Assembly (NCBI GenBank): GCA_039030555.1 | Contig: JBCCDY010000016.1 | Location: 33,653-97,652 of the forward strand | Direction: 5' to 3' | Length of the DNA: 64,000 nucleotides | From: JBCCDY01 sp039030555 | Lineage (GTDB): Bacteria; Bacteroidota; Bacteroidia; Cytophagales; Cyclobacteriaceae | Shown here: positions 18,037-27,132 of the stretch, one piece after another | Position numbering within the stretch: the first letter of the stretch is position 1 | Layout of the letters: every line of letters starts with the position of its first letter | Translations under genes and position numbers: made by a program | The notes under the pieces: generated by a model | The model's input: the letters and a program-made list of their open reading frames with translations, nothing else | What the model was told of the DNA's origin: nothing | Databases searched by the model: none

Positions 18037-20391
18037 ATGAATAGGTTATTAACAAGGGATTTAAAGAGTGTGCTGATAGCCCTTTTTATTTTTAGCTGCT
18101 TCTTTGCCCAGGCACAAACCCAGATCATAAGAGGGACGATAATTGATGCTAATACTAAAGAACCCTTAGTTTTTGCAACCATTGCTTTAGAGAATAATCG
18201 GTTAGGAACCATTAGTAATTCCAAAGGAGAATTCCGGTTACGTGTTCCAAAGGAATATCAAAACCAATCTATGAGAATCTCCTTTATCGGCTACAAGCTT
18301 TTTGAAATTCCTCTATCGAGTATTAAAGGGAAGCAAACATTTGACTTAAAACCGGAAGATTATATTCTGAATGAGGTTGTAGTAAAAGATTTTACCGGAA
18401 TTGGTATAATTAAGAAAGCATTAGAAAGAATTCCGGAGAATTATCATAAAGCTCCATATAAAAGTGAAGAGTTCTATAGTGAAATTATTAAAAACGAAAA
18501 TGAATATGCTCATATCTCTGAGGCAGTCTACGAAATATTTCACGATAGGTCATTAAAGAGTAATCAATTAAAGCTCGTTAAAAATAGAAATATTAAAGAT
18601 AGAGAGATATTTGGAGCTGCTGATGCTACTTCATCAGTTAAAGGCTTAGTTAATTCTGATTTTATAAACAACCTAGAGGACGGAATAAACCTAATTAATA
18701 AAAGGGGATTAAAAATTCACGATTTTAATTTTGAAGGAACTTCCAAGATCAATAACGAAGAAGTATTCGTTATTTCATTTCATCCCAACAACAAATCTAA
18801 GGCTGTGGCCTATAAGGGAAAGTGTTATATACAGACGAATAACTTTGCTTTTCTATATTTCGATTTTAAGGTTGATCCTAAAAGGAATAAAAAAGTCAAT
18901 CTTGTTGACGGTGGTATAGCTGGGCGAACCCTGGCGAAATTATTTGGAATAGAGGCTGAATTGCTTGATTCTCATAACACTCTATCATATAGAAAAATAG
19001 GTGATCGTTATTACTTTGATAAGGAAAACTTTATCTATGAGTTCCGCTTCCGTTACGGTGCGGATGAATATGTTTTGAAATCAGAATCCATTTTGACAGT
19101 AAATAATTTCAAGTTGGATGGTGTAAAACCTTTCACGGAGTCGGAAATTTTGGGTAGAAATAAAAAAATAGAGTTTCAGGATGCTTTTAATGACTTCAAT
19201 TTCTGGGAAGAATATAATACTGTTCTCCCTGAAGTGAATTACACAGACGTTGCAACAAAAATTCAGGCTAAAAATGAATCGCTCGGGTTTAGAAAAAGAA
19301 TTAGTAAAAACCTTAGTACTTACCTGAAGAGCAGAAAGTTGAAGAATCAAAATATCGAAGATTATTCACTTGAAGAGTATATTGATCAATGGGCTAATGT
19401 TTTCATGAAGGACAATGAGGTTCCCGGACTTCAATTGGCCGTTCTAAAAAATGATAGTCTCATTTATTCAAAAGGATTGGGTTATTCTGATAAAGAGAGT
19501 AAGAAAGATATTACTACCAATACACAAATGCGGATAGCCAGTGTTACCAAACCCATAACTGCTGTTGGAATACTTAAACTGGCATCAGAAGGTAAGATTG
19601 ACCTTGATAAACCTGTACAATATTACGTTCCATCCTTCCCTGAAAAGAAGTATCCCGTTACTACAAAACAACTGCTCGGGCACTTGGGAGGCATTCGAGA
19701 TTATTACGAAGTAAGCTTAGAAGATGAAGTGTTCATTCAGGATCATTATAATTCTTCTACAGAAGCACTTTCGATATTTAAAGATGATTCTTTAGTCACT
19801 GAACCCGGGACTGAATTTGTGTATTCAAGTTTTGGTTACAGGCATTTAGGGGCCGTTATTGAAGGGGCTTCCGGCAAGAACTACTTGGATTATATGAAAG
19901 AGGAGGTTTGGGAGCCTTTGAAGATGGATTTTACTTATGGCGAAGTAGCAGATAGCATCATGAAATATAAAAGTAAGTTTTACTTTCTATCTGGTGATGA
20001 AGCTACACCTTATGACCTGAGTTCTTCCTACCCTTCAGGTGGCCTTCTATCAACTGCTGGAGACTTGGTTACTTTCGGCTCGGCCATTATGAAAGGGGAA
20101 CTACTAAGCGACACCCTTAAGGAACAGATGTTTCAAACACAAAACACTTTTGAAGGAGTGTCAACGGGATATGGACTAGGCTGGTATATAGGAAAGGATT
20201 TCAATGGCACTCAGGCTTGGTACCATGCAGGAGAACTACCCTCAACAGGATCAATTATAGTGATTTATCCGGAGCATGATCTCATTATAGCACTCATAAC
20301 CAATTCACCCATCATTTATAGTTCAAATGATGGTTTTTCAGAATACATTCAGGAATTGGGAGAAAGAGTCTATAGCTATTCAAGGTATTGA
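18037..20391 (+). CDS. CarboxypepD_reg-like domain fused to beta-lactamase-fold serine hydrolase
   Basis: A 784-residue exported protein. After a signal peptide (LIALFIFSCFFAQAQ), residues about 30-115 form a CarboxypepD_reg-like domain (GTIIDANTKEPLVFATIALE, ISFIGYK). A middle region of about 330 residues, typical of Bacteroidota DUF5686-like surface proteins, follows. The C-terminal 350 residues are a class C beta-lactamase/esterase-type hydrolase: SxxK motif S502-V-T-K505, YSS at Tyr596 in the place of YxN, and HAG at His730. Expected activity is on D-amino-acid peptides or esters in the envelope. It is the last gene of the ECF operon. Joining a surface-type N-terminus to this hydrolase is uncommon. 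Confidence 0.85.
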   Translation: MNRLLTRDLKSVLIALFIFSCFFAQAQTQIIRGTIIDANTKEPLVFATIALENNRLGTISNSKGEFRLRVPKEYQNQSMRISFIGYKLFEIPLSSIKGKQTFDLKPEDYILNEVVVKDFTGIGIIKKALERIPENYHKAPYKSEEFYSEIIKNENEYAHISEAVYEIFHDRSLKSNQLKLVKNRNIKDREIFGAADATSSVKGLVNSDFINNLEDGINLINKRGLKIHDFNFEGTSKINNEEVFVISFHPNNKSKAVAYKGKCYIQTNNFAFLYFDFKVDPKRNKKVNLVDGGIAGRTLAKLFGIEAELLDSHNTLSYRKIGDRYYFDKENFIYEFRFRYGADEYVLKSESILTVNNFKLDGVKPFTESEILGRNKKIEFQDAFNDFNFWEEYNTVLPEVNYTDVATKIQAKNESLGFRKRISKNLSTYLKSRKLKNQNIEDYSLEEYIDQWANVFMKDNEVPGLQLAVLKNDSLIYSKGLGYSDKESKKDITTNTQMRIASVTKPITAVGILKLASEGKIDLDKPVQYYVPSFPEKKYPVTTKQLLGHLGGIRDYYEVSLEDEVFIQDHYNSSTEALSIFKDDSLVTEPGTEFVYSSFGYRHLGAVIEGASGKNYLDYMKEEVWEPLKMDFTYGEVADSIMKYKSKFYFLSGDEATPYDLSSSYPSGGLLSTAGDLVTFGSAIMKGELLSDTLKEQMFQTQNTFEGVSTGYGLGWYIGKDFNGTQAWYHAGELPSTGSIIVIYPEHDLIIALITNSPIIYSSNDGFSEYIQELGERVYSYSRY

Positions 20392-20415
20392 ACATAAAAC
20401 GTCTTGAACTTAATT

Positions 20416-21261
20416 TTAAGTGGTATAATAGGTCAGAAAGAAAATTATAGCCCTGTAAGCACCTTGGCTCAACCCCAAGCCTAGGTAGATAAACAAACCT
20501 CCCAGTAAACTCTTTATCCAATTTAGTTTAGCGTAGTTCTTAAACGAAATTCCAGCATAAGTAATTGGAAGAATGAGTACAAAAACATGTAGAAAGAATC
20601 TGAAGGAACTATGGTATGAAAACAAGCTAAGAATTTGTGACAAAAGCCATATTAAAAACGACCCAAGTAAAACTGATAAAAGGAAAAAGCTAAAAAAGTG
20701 AAATGAAAAGATTAAGGCATCATAGTAGAATTTTCTTGTTTTTAAGCATATAATGAAAACAAAAAAGGCAATCATAGGCACATTCAAGATCATAACTGAT
20801 TTTGAAATATTATCCGAGGTCGAATTATATTTAAGTGAATAAGTTTTAAAATCTACTTCTCTGTTGTTCAAGCGTTCATCAACGAGTTTTTTTGCAAGTT
20901 TGCTATGTGGTTGTAACGTAATCTGGTCATATAGCTTTAGGGAATAATCTGATAGGGGGGAGAAAAAGAAATAGATCAGGTTTATAAAGAGAAATAAGGT
21001 GATTGGGGGAAAGAACTTTTTCCGTTTACCTTCCAGAAACTCATGAGTCATCACCCCTGGTTTCAATAGAAGATATTTAAAACTGACTAGGAATCGGTTG
21101 TCAAGAAAGAACGTATTAATAAAAAAGTTTCCAATAAGCTTTAAAATGGAACGATCAAGGTTTTCAATGTCTTTCTGCCCACAGTTTGAACAGAACGTTC
21201 CTGATAGCACGTTTCCGCAATTCAAGCAGTGATTATGTTCGTTATTGGCTTGTACACTCAT
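20416..21261 (-). CDS. DUF3667 family membrane protein
   Basis: A 281-residue protein with an N-terminal zinc ribbon, CLNC-(11 aa)-CSNC, at about residues 16-34, followed by the DUF3667 core ITLFLFINLIYFFF and the conserved RFLVSFKYLLLKPG, THEFLEGKRKKFFPP. At least five TM segments lie in the remainder. The family is restricted mostly to Bacteroidota and has no established function. It is convergent with the hydrolase gene (24-bp gap) and divergent from the M61 peptidase. Confidence 0.87.
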   Translation of the reverse strand: MSVQANNEHNHCLNCGNVLSGTFCSNCGQKDIENLDRSILKLIGNFFINTFFLDNRFLVSFKYLLLKPGVMTHEFLEGKRKKFFPPITLFLFINLIYFFFSPLSDYSLKLYDQITLQPHSKLAKKLVDERLNNREVDFKTYSLKYNSTSDNISKSVMILNVPMIAFFVFIICLKTRKFYYDALIFSFHFFSFFLLSVLLGSFLIWLLSQILSLFSYHSSFRFFLHVFVLILPITYAGISFKNYAKLNWIKSLLGGLFIYLGLGLSQGAYRAIIFFLTYYTT

Positions 21262-21321
21262 AGTCCGTTACAAATAAGCAGTTTTAAGACCACTTAAATA
21301 AATTTACTACCTCATACAGGT

Positions 21322-21329
21322 TAATTTTG
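21322..21329 (+). promoter_or_regulatory. Bacteroidota -7 promoter element for M61 peptidase
   Basis: TAATTTTG matches the Bacteroidota TAnnTTTG consensus and lies 30 bp before the ATG at 21360. No clear TTG is seen near -33, so strength is uncertain. Confidence 0.45.
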
Positions 21330-21359
21330 AATAAGTTTATGCTTTGAATTGAAGAAGAT

Positions 21360-23144
21360 ATGAAGAGATACCTAATATTAGTAATAACTGCTTTCGGTTT
21401 AATGCATATCTCAAATGCACAAAAGCTCAATTATACTATTGATCTGGAGCATCGTTTTGATGATACATTTAAAGTTACTCTGGACGTAAAGGGACTTAAA
21501 GAAGAAAATGCAGTTTATCAATTTGCGTCTACCGCTCCGGGGACTTATCAGGTGATGGATATGGGGCGATATGTCACCTACTTTTCTGCTTTCGACAAAA
21601 AGGGAAGAGAGTTGGAAGTGGATTCTATATCGGTTAACAAGCGTAGAATCCTGGAGCCTAAGAAAGTCAGAAAGATCACATATAATATTGCTGAAACCTG
21701 GGACACTCCGGTTGAAAAGAACCAGATCTACAGAATGTGTGGATCTTCTATTGAAAAGGATCATGTTTTAATCAACGGTCAGACGGTCTTTGGCTTTCCC
21801 TCAGGTATGCAGGATGAACCTCTAAGCATTAAGTTAAATTATATAGAAGATTGGGAAGTAGGGACCGCTCTGGAACCAGTAGGAGAAAAGACCTATAAAG
21901 CCGACGACTACGACCACATTGTGGATTCACCAATCCTTTTAGGAAGGTTAACCAAAGCTAGCACCGACCTAAATGGAACCGATATTGATATTTATACCTA
22001 CTCAAAAACTGATAAGATCAAATCCGAAAACTTATTAGATGCCATGAGCGAAATGTTGAAAGCAGCCCAGGCTTTCCTGGTAGAATTACCGGTTGATCGG
22101 TACACCTTTCTTTTTCACTTTGAAGACCAGACCTGGGGAGCTTGGGAACATTCTTATAGTTCAGAATACGTATATGCGGAGCAGGAGTGGAGTGAAGACT
22201 TTGGAAAGAGGATTACCAGTACTGCAGCTCATGAATTTTTTCACATTGTAACTCCATTGAACATCCATAGCGAGATTATTGAACAATTTAATTTTGAAAC
22301 TCCAACTGCTTCGGAGCACTTATGGCTTTATGAAGGAACAACGGAATGGGCTTCGGACCTTATGCAGCTTCGTTATGGATTGATAGATTTAGAAGAATTT
22401 TTCGGAGAACTGCAACGGAAAATAAGTATCGATAATCAATATGATCCATCATACAGTTTGAGTAAGCTCAGTTTGACTTCATATACCGATGAAGGGCAAG
22501 CCCAATATGGAAATATTTATATGCGAGGAGCATTAGTTTCTGGGCTTTTAGACATCAAACTTCTGGAACTTTCCGGTGGGAAGAGAGGTCTTCGTGAGGT
22601 CGTCAATGAACTGGCCAAAGAATATGGTTCTGATAGAGCTTTTGACGAAGACCGTTTCTTTGAGGTATTTACAGCAAAGACTTATCCTGAAATAGCGGGT
22701 TTCTTAGATTCTTATGTTAAAAATGCTGAGCCTTTACCTTATAAGGAATACTATGAAAAGATCGGAATTAAATATTCTGAAGAGATTCGAACAGGAAAAG
22801 AAGTTTCAGCTTTGGGAATGGGGTTTGGCGTACCAGATGGTAAAATCAGGATTACGGCCCTAGATGAAAAGCTTAGTGGATCAGGCCTTGAAGTAAATGA
22901 TGAGCTGAAAGGTTTCGACGGTGTTGAAATCAACCTTCAAAATGCCCGTCAAATGATTGGACAATTGAGGTCTAAATCAATAGGGGATGAGTACGTAATT
23001 TCGGTAATTCGGGAAGGTGAAGAATTGGAGTATCCTATTAGTGTTTTGGCTGAGGATGAAGTTCTCAGACACGTATTCGAACTTGATGAAAACGCCACCG
23101 CGCAACAAGTAGCTTTACGTGAAGCCTGGATGGAGAATTTATAA
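21360..23144 (+). CDS. M61 family metallopeptidase (glycyl aminopeptidase type) with PDZ domain
   Basis: A 594-residue exported peptidase. It has a signal peptide (LILVITAFGLMHISNAQ), an N-terminal beta domain (about 20-170), a thermolysin-like catalytic domain with HEFFH (His291, Glu292, His295) and the downstream Glu in LWLYEGTTEWASD, and a C-terminal PDZ-like region (about 500-570: GLEVNDELKGFDGVEI). This is the full M61 architecture. It probably trims peptides with small N-terminal residues in the periplasm. A lone TAnnTTTG element upstream suggests its own promoter. Confidence 0.9.
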   Translation: MKRYLILVITAFGLMHISNAQKLNYTIDLEHRFDDTFKVTLDVKGLKEENAVYQFASTAPGTYQVMDMGRYVTYFSAFDKKGRELEVDSISVNKRRILEPKKVRKITYNIAETWDTPVEKNQIYRMCGSSIEKDHVLINGQTVFGFPSGMQDEPLSIKLNYIEDWEVGTALEPVGEKTYKADDYDHIVDSPILLGRLTKASTDLNGTDIDIYTYSKTDKIKSENLLDAMSEMLKAAQAFLVELPVDRYTFLFHFEDQTWGAWEHSYSSEYVYAEQEWSEDFGKRITSTAAHEFFHIVTPLNIHSEIIEQFNFETPTASEHLWLYEGTTEWASDLMQLRYGLIDLEEFFGELQRKISIDNQYDPSYSLSKLSLTSYTDEGQAQYGNIYMRGALVSGLLDIKLLELSGGKRGLREVVNELAKEYGSDRAFDEDRFFEVFTAKTYPEIAGFLDSYVKNAEPLPYKEYYEKIGIKYSEEIRTGKEVSALGMGFGVPDGKIRITALDEKLSGSGLEVNDELKGFDGVEINLQNARQMIGQLRSKSIGDEYVISVIREGEELEYPISVLAEDEVLRHVFELDENATAQQVALREAWMENL

Positions 23145-23217
23145 TATTACCCCGTTGTGCTAGAAAAAAATCAAATGACTCACTAACAAATATTTACGTC
23201 TTTACGAGCGGAGCCAA

Positions 23218-23448
23218 TTAATCTCTTAAACATTGCTTCATCCGCCAGTTGGTGGATTCAATATTCATTCGAGTACCTTTATTGACTCGACTGGTAAGCT
23301 TCCAGGTTTTTAGGGAATCATTTGTTAATAACTCGACGGCATTTTCAGGAATAATAAATGGAAACTCTGGCTTGGTTTGACCGCAAGAAAGAAGTAATAG
23401 AGCATTCAAACAGATCGAAGTAAAGCCGAGTAAAAGTTTGTTGGCGTT
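23218..23448 (-). pseudogene. Truncated lipoprotein remnant (lipocalin-like)
   Basis: Leftward, an open frame runs LLLGFTSICLNALLLLSCGQTK, ending in a convincing lipobox (LLLSC) and then a start typical of Bacteroidota lipocalin-like lipoproteins (SLKTWKLTSR, QCLRD). It stops after about 60 residues at a TAA, where the family normally continues for another 70-80. No ATG lies before the hydrophobic part: the only starts are a TTG at 23409, inside the signal segment, or ATT codons. Loss of a start and early truncation suggest a decayed gene. It directly follows the stop of the 23464-24060 gene on the same strand. Confidence 0.4.
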
Positions 23449-23463
23449 AATAGGAATAAAAAT

Positions 23464-24060
23464 CTAAAGTCCTAACTCCTCTTTCCTTTTTTTCAATACT
23501 AAAGGTACATCAATTGCATCACCCGATTGGATGGATTCATCAACCACCAATAAAACGTGAGTTTTTCCTTTAGACCTAAATAAAATCTCCTGCCCAATTT
23601 CTAGATCAACACCACTCTTGGATTTTGGAGAAAGGTTAGGATTCATAACGTTTGGGATAAGTAGAGGAATCGATTTAGAGCTGGTATTCTCAAGTGTGAA
23701 ACTGATATAATTTCCTTCCTGTCTGAAGACGGAACGGTCTTTTTCAGTAATGCTTAACTCAATTTTGATAACGGATTTTGTATCGTTTTTTAAAACTAAA
23801 ATGCTTTCCTGCTCTACCATAACGTCTACATTTCCTTTTGTGCCGAGCCCAAATCCTCTTACCTGATAGCCATCTTGCTTTAGCATAACGGCCACATCTA
23901 TACCTTTCAAAGATTTATTTTTTAAAGTCGCTTGCCAAACATCATAATTAGGGTAATCTATTTGGATAGTCTGTTTTGGGGGTATTTCGATAATAGACTG
24001 ACCCTGGATGGCATGAGTAAATAGCATTAAAAAAACAGAGAATAAAATGGCTTTCATCAT
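23464..24060 (-). CDS. Secreted protein of unknown function
   Basis: A 198-residue exported protein with a signal peptide (AILFSVFLMLFTHAIQGQ) and a beta-rich mature part. No family is recognised. The pattern of short strands (ISFTLENTSSKSIPLLIP, EILFRSKGKTHVLLVVDE) suggests an Ig-like or beta-sandwich fold. It lies immediately upstream of the lipoprotein remnant and has a separate start region at 24061-24252. Confidence 0.6.
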   Translation of the reverse strand: MMKAILFSVFLMLFTHAIQGQSIIEIPPKQTIQIDYPNYDVWQATLKNKSLKGIDVAVMLKQDGYQVRGFGLGTKGNVDVMVEQESILVLKNDTKSVIKIELSITEKDRSVFRQEGNYISFTLENTSSKSIPLLIPNVMNPNLSPKSKSGVDLEIGQEILFRSKGKTHVLLVVDESIQSGDAIDVPLVLKKRKEELGL

Positions 24061-24252
24061 GTATTGTTGGTTTTATGGTTTACTTAAATGTTAAAGTAAT
24101 CATATTTAGAAAGCTGATTTGTAAATAATTGTAAACGGTGATGACCTTTCTATACTAGCTGTTGATGCGGTTTCTTCTAATTTCAGATTAGGTGAAAGTT
24201 AAAAAATCACTATTATTGGAATAAACAAACTTTAAACTAAACCAACATAATT

Positions 24253-24513
24253 ATGGAAAACGCAGAAGGTTCTTCAGTAATGTCTGTTAAGGATTGGGCT
24301 ATAACAGTTTTCATAGCTGGTATCCCCTTTATAGGTTTCATCATGTTATTTATTTGGGGCTTTGGAAGTGGGACTGATCCCAATAAGGCAAACTTCGCTA
24401 AAGGTGCACTGTTAGTAATCCTAATATTTTTTGTCTTATATGCTATTTTCTTCGCTGTATTTGGAGCAGCCATGTTTGCAGGTCTGGCAGGTGCAGGTAG
24501 TGGTGGCTACTGA
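24253..24513 (+). CDS. Small two-TM membrane protein
   Basis: An 86-residue protein with two hydrophobic segments (AITVFIAGIPFIGFIMLFIW and GALLVILIFFVLYAIFFAVF) joined by a short polar loop, and a Gly-rich C-terminus. The ATG has an A-rich leader. Similar small proteins are common in Bacteroidota and have no known function. Its end overlaps the end of the RDD gene by 7 bp, tail to tail. Confidence 0.65.
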   Translation: MENAEGSSVMSVKDWAITVFIAGIPFIGFIMLFIWGFGSGTDPNKANFAKGALLVILIFFVLYAIFFAVFGAAMFAGLAGAGSGGY

Positions 24514-25247
24514 TCAGAACCGATTAAATAAAAATAGTCTTTCAAGATGATATAAAGGAAGTCGAGGTTGTTCCTGTCTGTTTGAATATTCAAGACTTCT
24601 TTTACCTTTTCTGCCATCTTGTTCATGGGCTCATTTTGTAGGCTCTTTTTCCTTACTTCCAATACCTTCTGAATTAGATTAACTTGTTCATCGGTGAGTA
24701 ATCTCGCTTCAGGGAAGCTTACCTGATGATTTTCAGGAACTTTAATTCGGTTTGAATAATCCTCATAGGCTGTGAAGTTTTTACTTCTTAATTTGATTAC
24801 GGTAGTTCCGGCAGCCATATCGCCCAAACGTTGTCCTTTTTTCCCGATGATGATGCAAATCATAGCGACAGCTCCGTAGAAGAAAAAATCAATCGTTCTT
24901 AGTATCCACCTTAGAAAATAATCTCCAAGCCGGGGGCTTGAGCCATCCAGTCGAACCACCTTTATGTTCGTTGTCTTTTTACCGGGAGACTGACCCTGAA
25001 AGAAATATTCGAACATTAAGCTGTAGAACATAACCGGAAGAAAAAAGAGGAAAAATATCCATTCATTTACTCCAGAGCCAATACCCGACCTTTGTAGTAA
25101 TGGTATAATCACGATGACAAGAAATAGGATGTAGGCACCTATAATCAGCACGTCTACAATGTAGGCCAATATGCGATCACCCAAGCTGGCCAGCGTCAGG
25201 TCAATTTCAATATTCGTAGAGGTTATTATATTTGGTTTCTGTGCCAT
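24507..25247 (-). CDS. RDD family membrane protein
   Basis: A 246-residue protein with the RDD domain: GDRILAYIVDVLIIGAYILF opens the first TM, and the second half has GKKTTNIKVVRLDG, LGDYFLRWILRTIDF and GKKGQRLGDMAAGT. There are three or four TM segments in the first 150 residues and a soluble helical C-terminus. The ATG at 25247 is preferred over an upstream GTG-type extension because MAQKPNI leads directly into the domain. RDD proteins are transporters or accessory factors of unknown substrate. Its start faces the SpoIIM-like start only 10 bp away, and the two are a common pair in Bacteroidota. Confidence 0.88.
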   Translation of the reverse strand: MAQKPNIITSTNIEIDLTLASLGDRILAYIVDVLIIGAYILFLVIVIIPLLQRSGIGSGVNEWIFFLFFLPVMFYSLMFEYFFQGQSPGKKTTNIKVVRLDGSSPRLGDYFLRWILRTIDFFFYGAVAMICIIIGKKGQRLGDMAAGTTVIKLRSKNFTAYEDYSNRIKVPENHQVSFPEARLLTDEQVNLIQKVLEVRKKSLQNEPMNKMAEKVKEVLNIQTDRNNLDFLYIILKDYFYLIGSDQ

Positions 25248-25257
25248 AATACAACGG

Positions 25258-26217
25258 ATGAAGCAAGCTACGTTTACCAAGCGAAATAAGGAAAAATGGG
25301 ATGATTACAGCAAAAAGCTGAGGAATTATTCTTCCACTAAGGCCGATGAACTCGCTGAGGTGTACGTAAATATCTCGGAAGACCTGGCGTATAGCAAAAG
25401 TAAATATCCAAAATCAGACCTGGTTAAGCATTTAAACCACCTGGCACTTTCCATTCATCAATTGATCTATAAAAATAAAAAGGAGGAGAAAGGGCGATTC
25501 TTAAATTTCTGGAAAAGAGAAGTTCCGCTTGCAGTTTATAAGTCAAGGAAACCGCTTCTTTATTCATTGATTATCTTTTTGGTGAGCTGTATAATCGGCG
25601 CTACTTCGGCCCATCATGACGATACGTTCGTTCGACTTATTCTCGGTGATCAATATGTAAACCTGACCTTGAATAACATTGAAAGAGGCGATCCACTTGC
25701 TATTTATAAAAGTGCTGGAAGTAGTGAGATGTTTCTGGGTATTACAGTTAATAACATACGCGTTTCTTTTGCTGCTTTCGCTATGGGGCTGCTTTTCTCC
25801 TTTGGGACAGGATACATACTGTTTCGTAATGGGGTTATGCTGGGCTCCTTTCAATACTTTTTTTATCAGAAAGATCTTTTGCAGGAATCATTCCTAACGA
25901 TCTGGATACATGGTACTTTAGAGATATCGGCAATCGTGATTGCTGGTGGAGCAGGCATAACATTGGGTAATTCGTTTCTTTTTCCTGGAACGCTTCCCAG
26001 GTACTATTCTTTTAAAAAAGGTGCCAGAAATGCTATAAAAATCATTGTTGGCTTGATACCGATTTTCATCATTGCAGGATTCCTGGAAGGTTTTGTGACC
26101 CGACATAATGAATATCCGGATTTACTACGGCTTACAATCATACTTAGCTCACTGGTTTTTGTTGTTTATTACTTTATCTATCTTCCGGTAAAACAAGGAA
26201 GATCAGCATTAAAATAG
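25258..26217 (+). CDS. SpoIIM/DUF95-like membrane protein
   Basis: A 319-residue protein of the stage II sporulation protein M family: a soluble helical N-terminus (about 1-95), then TM segments including PLLYSLIIFLVSCIIGA, IRVSFAAFAMGLLFSFGTGY and the conserved HGTLEISAIVIAGGAGI. In Bacillus SpoIIM works with peptidoglycan hydrolases during engulfment; here no sporulation is expected, and the operon context (MoxR, DUF58) points to another envelope role. ATG 25258 is chosen over an in-frame ATG at 25171 lying within the RDD gene. Confidence 0.88.
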   Translation: MKQATFTKRNKEKWDDYSKKLRNYSSTKADELAEVYVNISEDLAYSKSKYPKSDLVKHLNHLALSIHQLIYKNKKEEKGRFLNFWKREVPLAVYKSRKPLLYSLIIFLVSCIIGATSAHHDDTFVRLILGDQYVNLTLNNIERGDPLAIYKSAGSSEMFLGITVNNIRVSFAAFAMGLLFSFGTGYILFRNGVMLGSFQYFFYQKDLLQESFLTIWIHGTLEISAIVIAGGAGITLGNSFLFPGTLPRYYSFKKGARNAIKIIVGLIPIFIIAGFLEGFVTRHNEYPDLLRLTIILSSLVFVVYYFIYLPVKQGRSALK

Positions 26218-26248
26218 GGTTCAAAATTTAATAAATCAGGTTATAACG

Positions 26249-27118
26249 ATGGATAAGATAGTCTTTTACGAAGAGCGCGATTTTTCAGCAAAACTAAGTG
26301 CCACCATAGATTTCGTCCGACAGAATTTTTTATCGCTTGCAAAAAGTATCCTTTTTATTGCAGGGCCGGCTTCCCTGATTTTTGGGATCGCATTAACTGA
26401 ATACATGAAAACGGTTTTCCGATTAGGGTATGGCGAGGGTAGAGGCTCAAATGAATTGGCAGAACTTGCCCCATTCGGCATATCATATTTCTTTCTGATA
26501 CTCGCTTCTTCCCTAGCCGGGATATTCGTAATCTCAACCACTTACAGTTATATGAAACTCTACAACGAAAGGGAAACAGATGACAAAATTGAAGTGAGCG
26601 AAGTTTTTAAGCTGGTCGGTCAAAATTTCTTTAAACTGCTGGGACTAACAGTATTGGTAAGCTTAATGCTGATTGTCTCTTTCTTACTGTTTGTAATTCC
26701 GGGAATCTATATTTCCGTAGTAGTCTCATTCGTATTTGCAGTAGCCATCTTTGAAAAGATCGATATCGTTTCAGCTATTGGAAGGTGCTTTAAGCTCATC
26801 AAAGGAAAATGGTTAAGCACTTTAGGCATTCTTTTCGTCACTTATTTTATAGCTAGTTTAATTAGTGGTTTGTTTGCGATTCCGTATTACATCATATCAT
26901 TTGCGCAGCTTTTCACAAACATTTCCAATCAGGAATTCATATATAGTGAACCTTCTCTTCTCTATAGAATTTTTGAAATTGTGGCGTCTACTGTATTAGC
27001 CCTCGGAAGCTATATTTCAGCCGTTATACCTTTAATAGCTTTGGCCTTTCAGTACTTTAATCTGGTAGAGCGCCAGGAATCAAGAGGCTTGATGAGCCAG
27101 ATTGAAAACATAGATTAG
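26249..27118 (+). CDS. Multi-pass membrane protein of the RDD/SpoIIM operon
   Basis: A 289-residue polytopic protein with about six TM segments (LAKSILFIAGPASLIFG, FFLILASSLAGIFVIS, LGLTVLVSLMLIVSF and others). The middle FVIPGIYISVVVSFVFAVAI and the following amphipathic helix FKLIKGKWLSTLGILF resemble the membrane domain seen in glycerophosphodiester phosphodiesterase-type and DUF7847-like proteins. No catalytic motif is visible. It sits third in the seven-gene set, 31 bp after the SpoIIM-like gene. Confidence 0.7.
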   Translation: MDKIVFYEERDFSAKLSATIDFVRQNFLSLAKSILFIAGPASLIFGIALTEYMKTVFRLGYGEGRGSNELAELAPFGISYFFLILASSLAGIFVISTTYSYMKLYNERETDDKIEVSEVFKLVGQNFFKLLGLTVLVSLMLIVSFLLFVIPGIYISVVVSFVFAVAIFEKIDIVSAIGRCFKLIKGKWLSTLGILFVTYFIASLISGLFAIPYYIISFAQLFTNISNQEFIYSEPSLLYRIFEIVASTVLALGSYISAVIPLIALAFQYFNLVERQESRGLMSQIENID

Positions 27119-27132
27119 AAGGCCGATTTAAA

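Noticed and set aside
25171..25257. An upstream ATG start for the SpoIIM-like gene
   Set aside because: The extra 29 residues are antisense to the RDD gene and do not look like the family N-terminus, which starts well at 25258.
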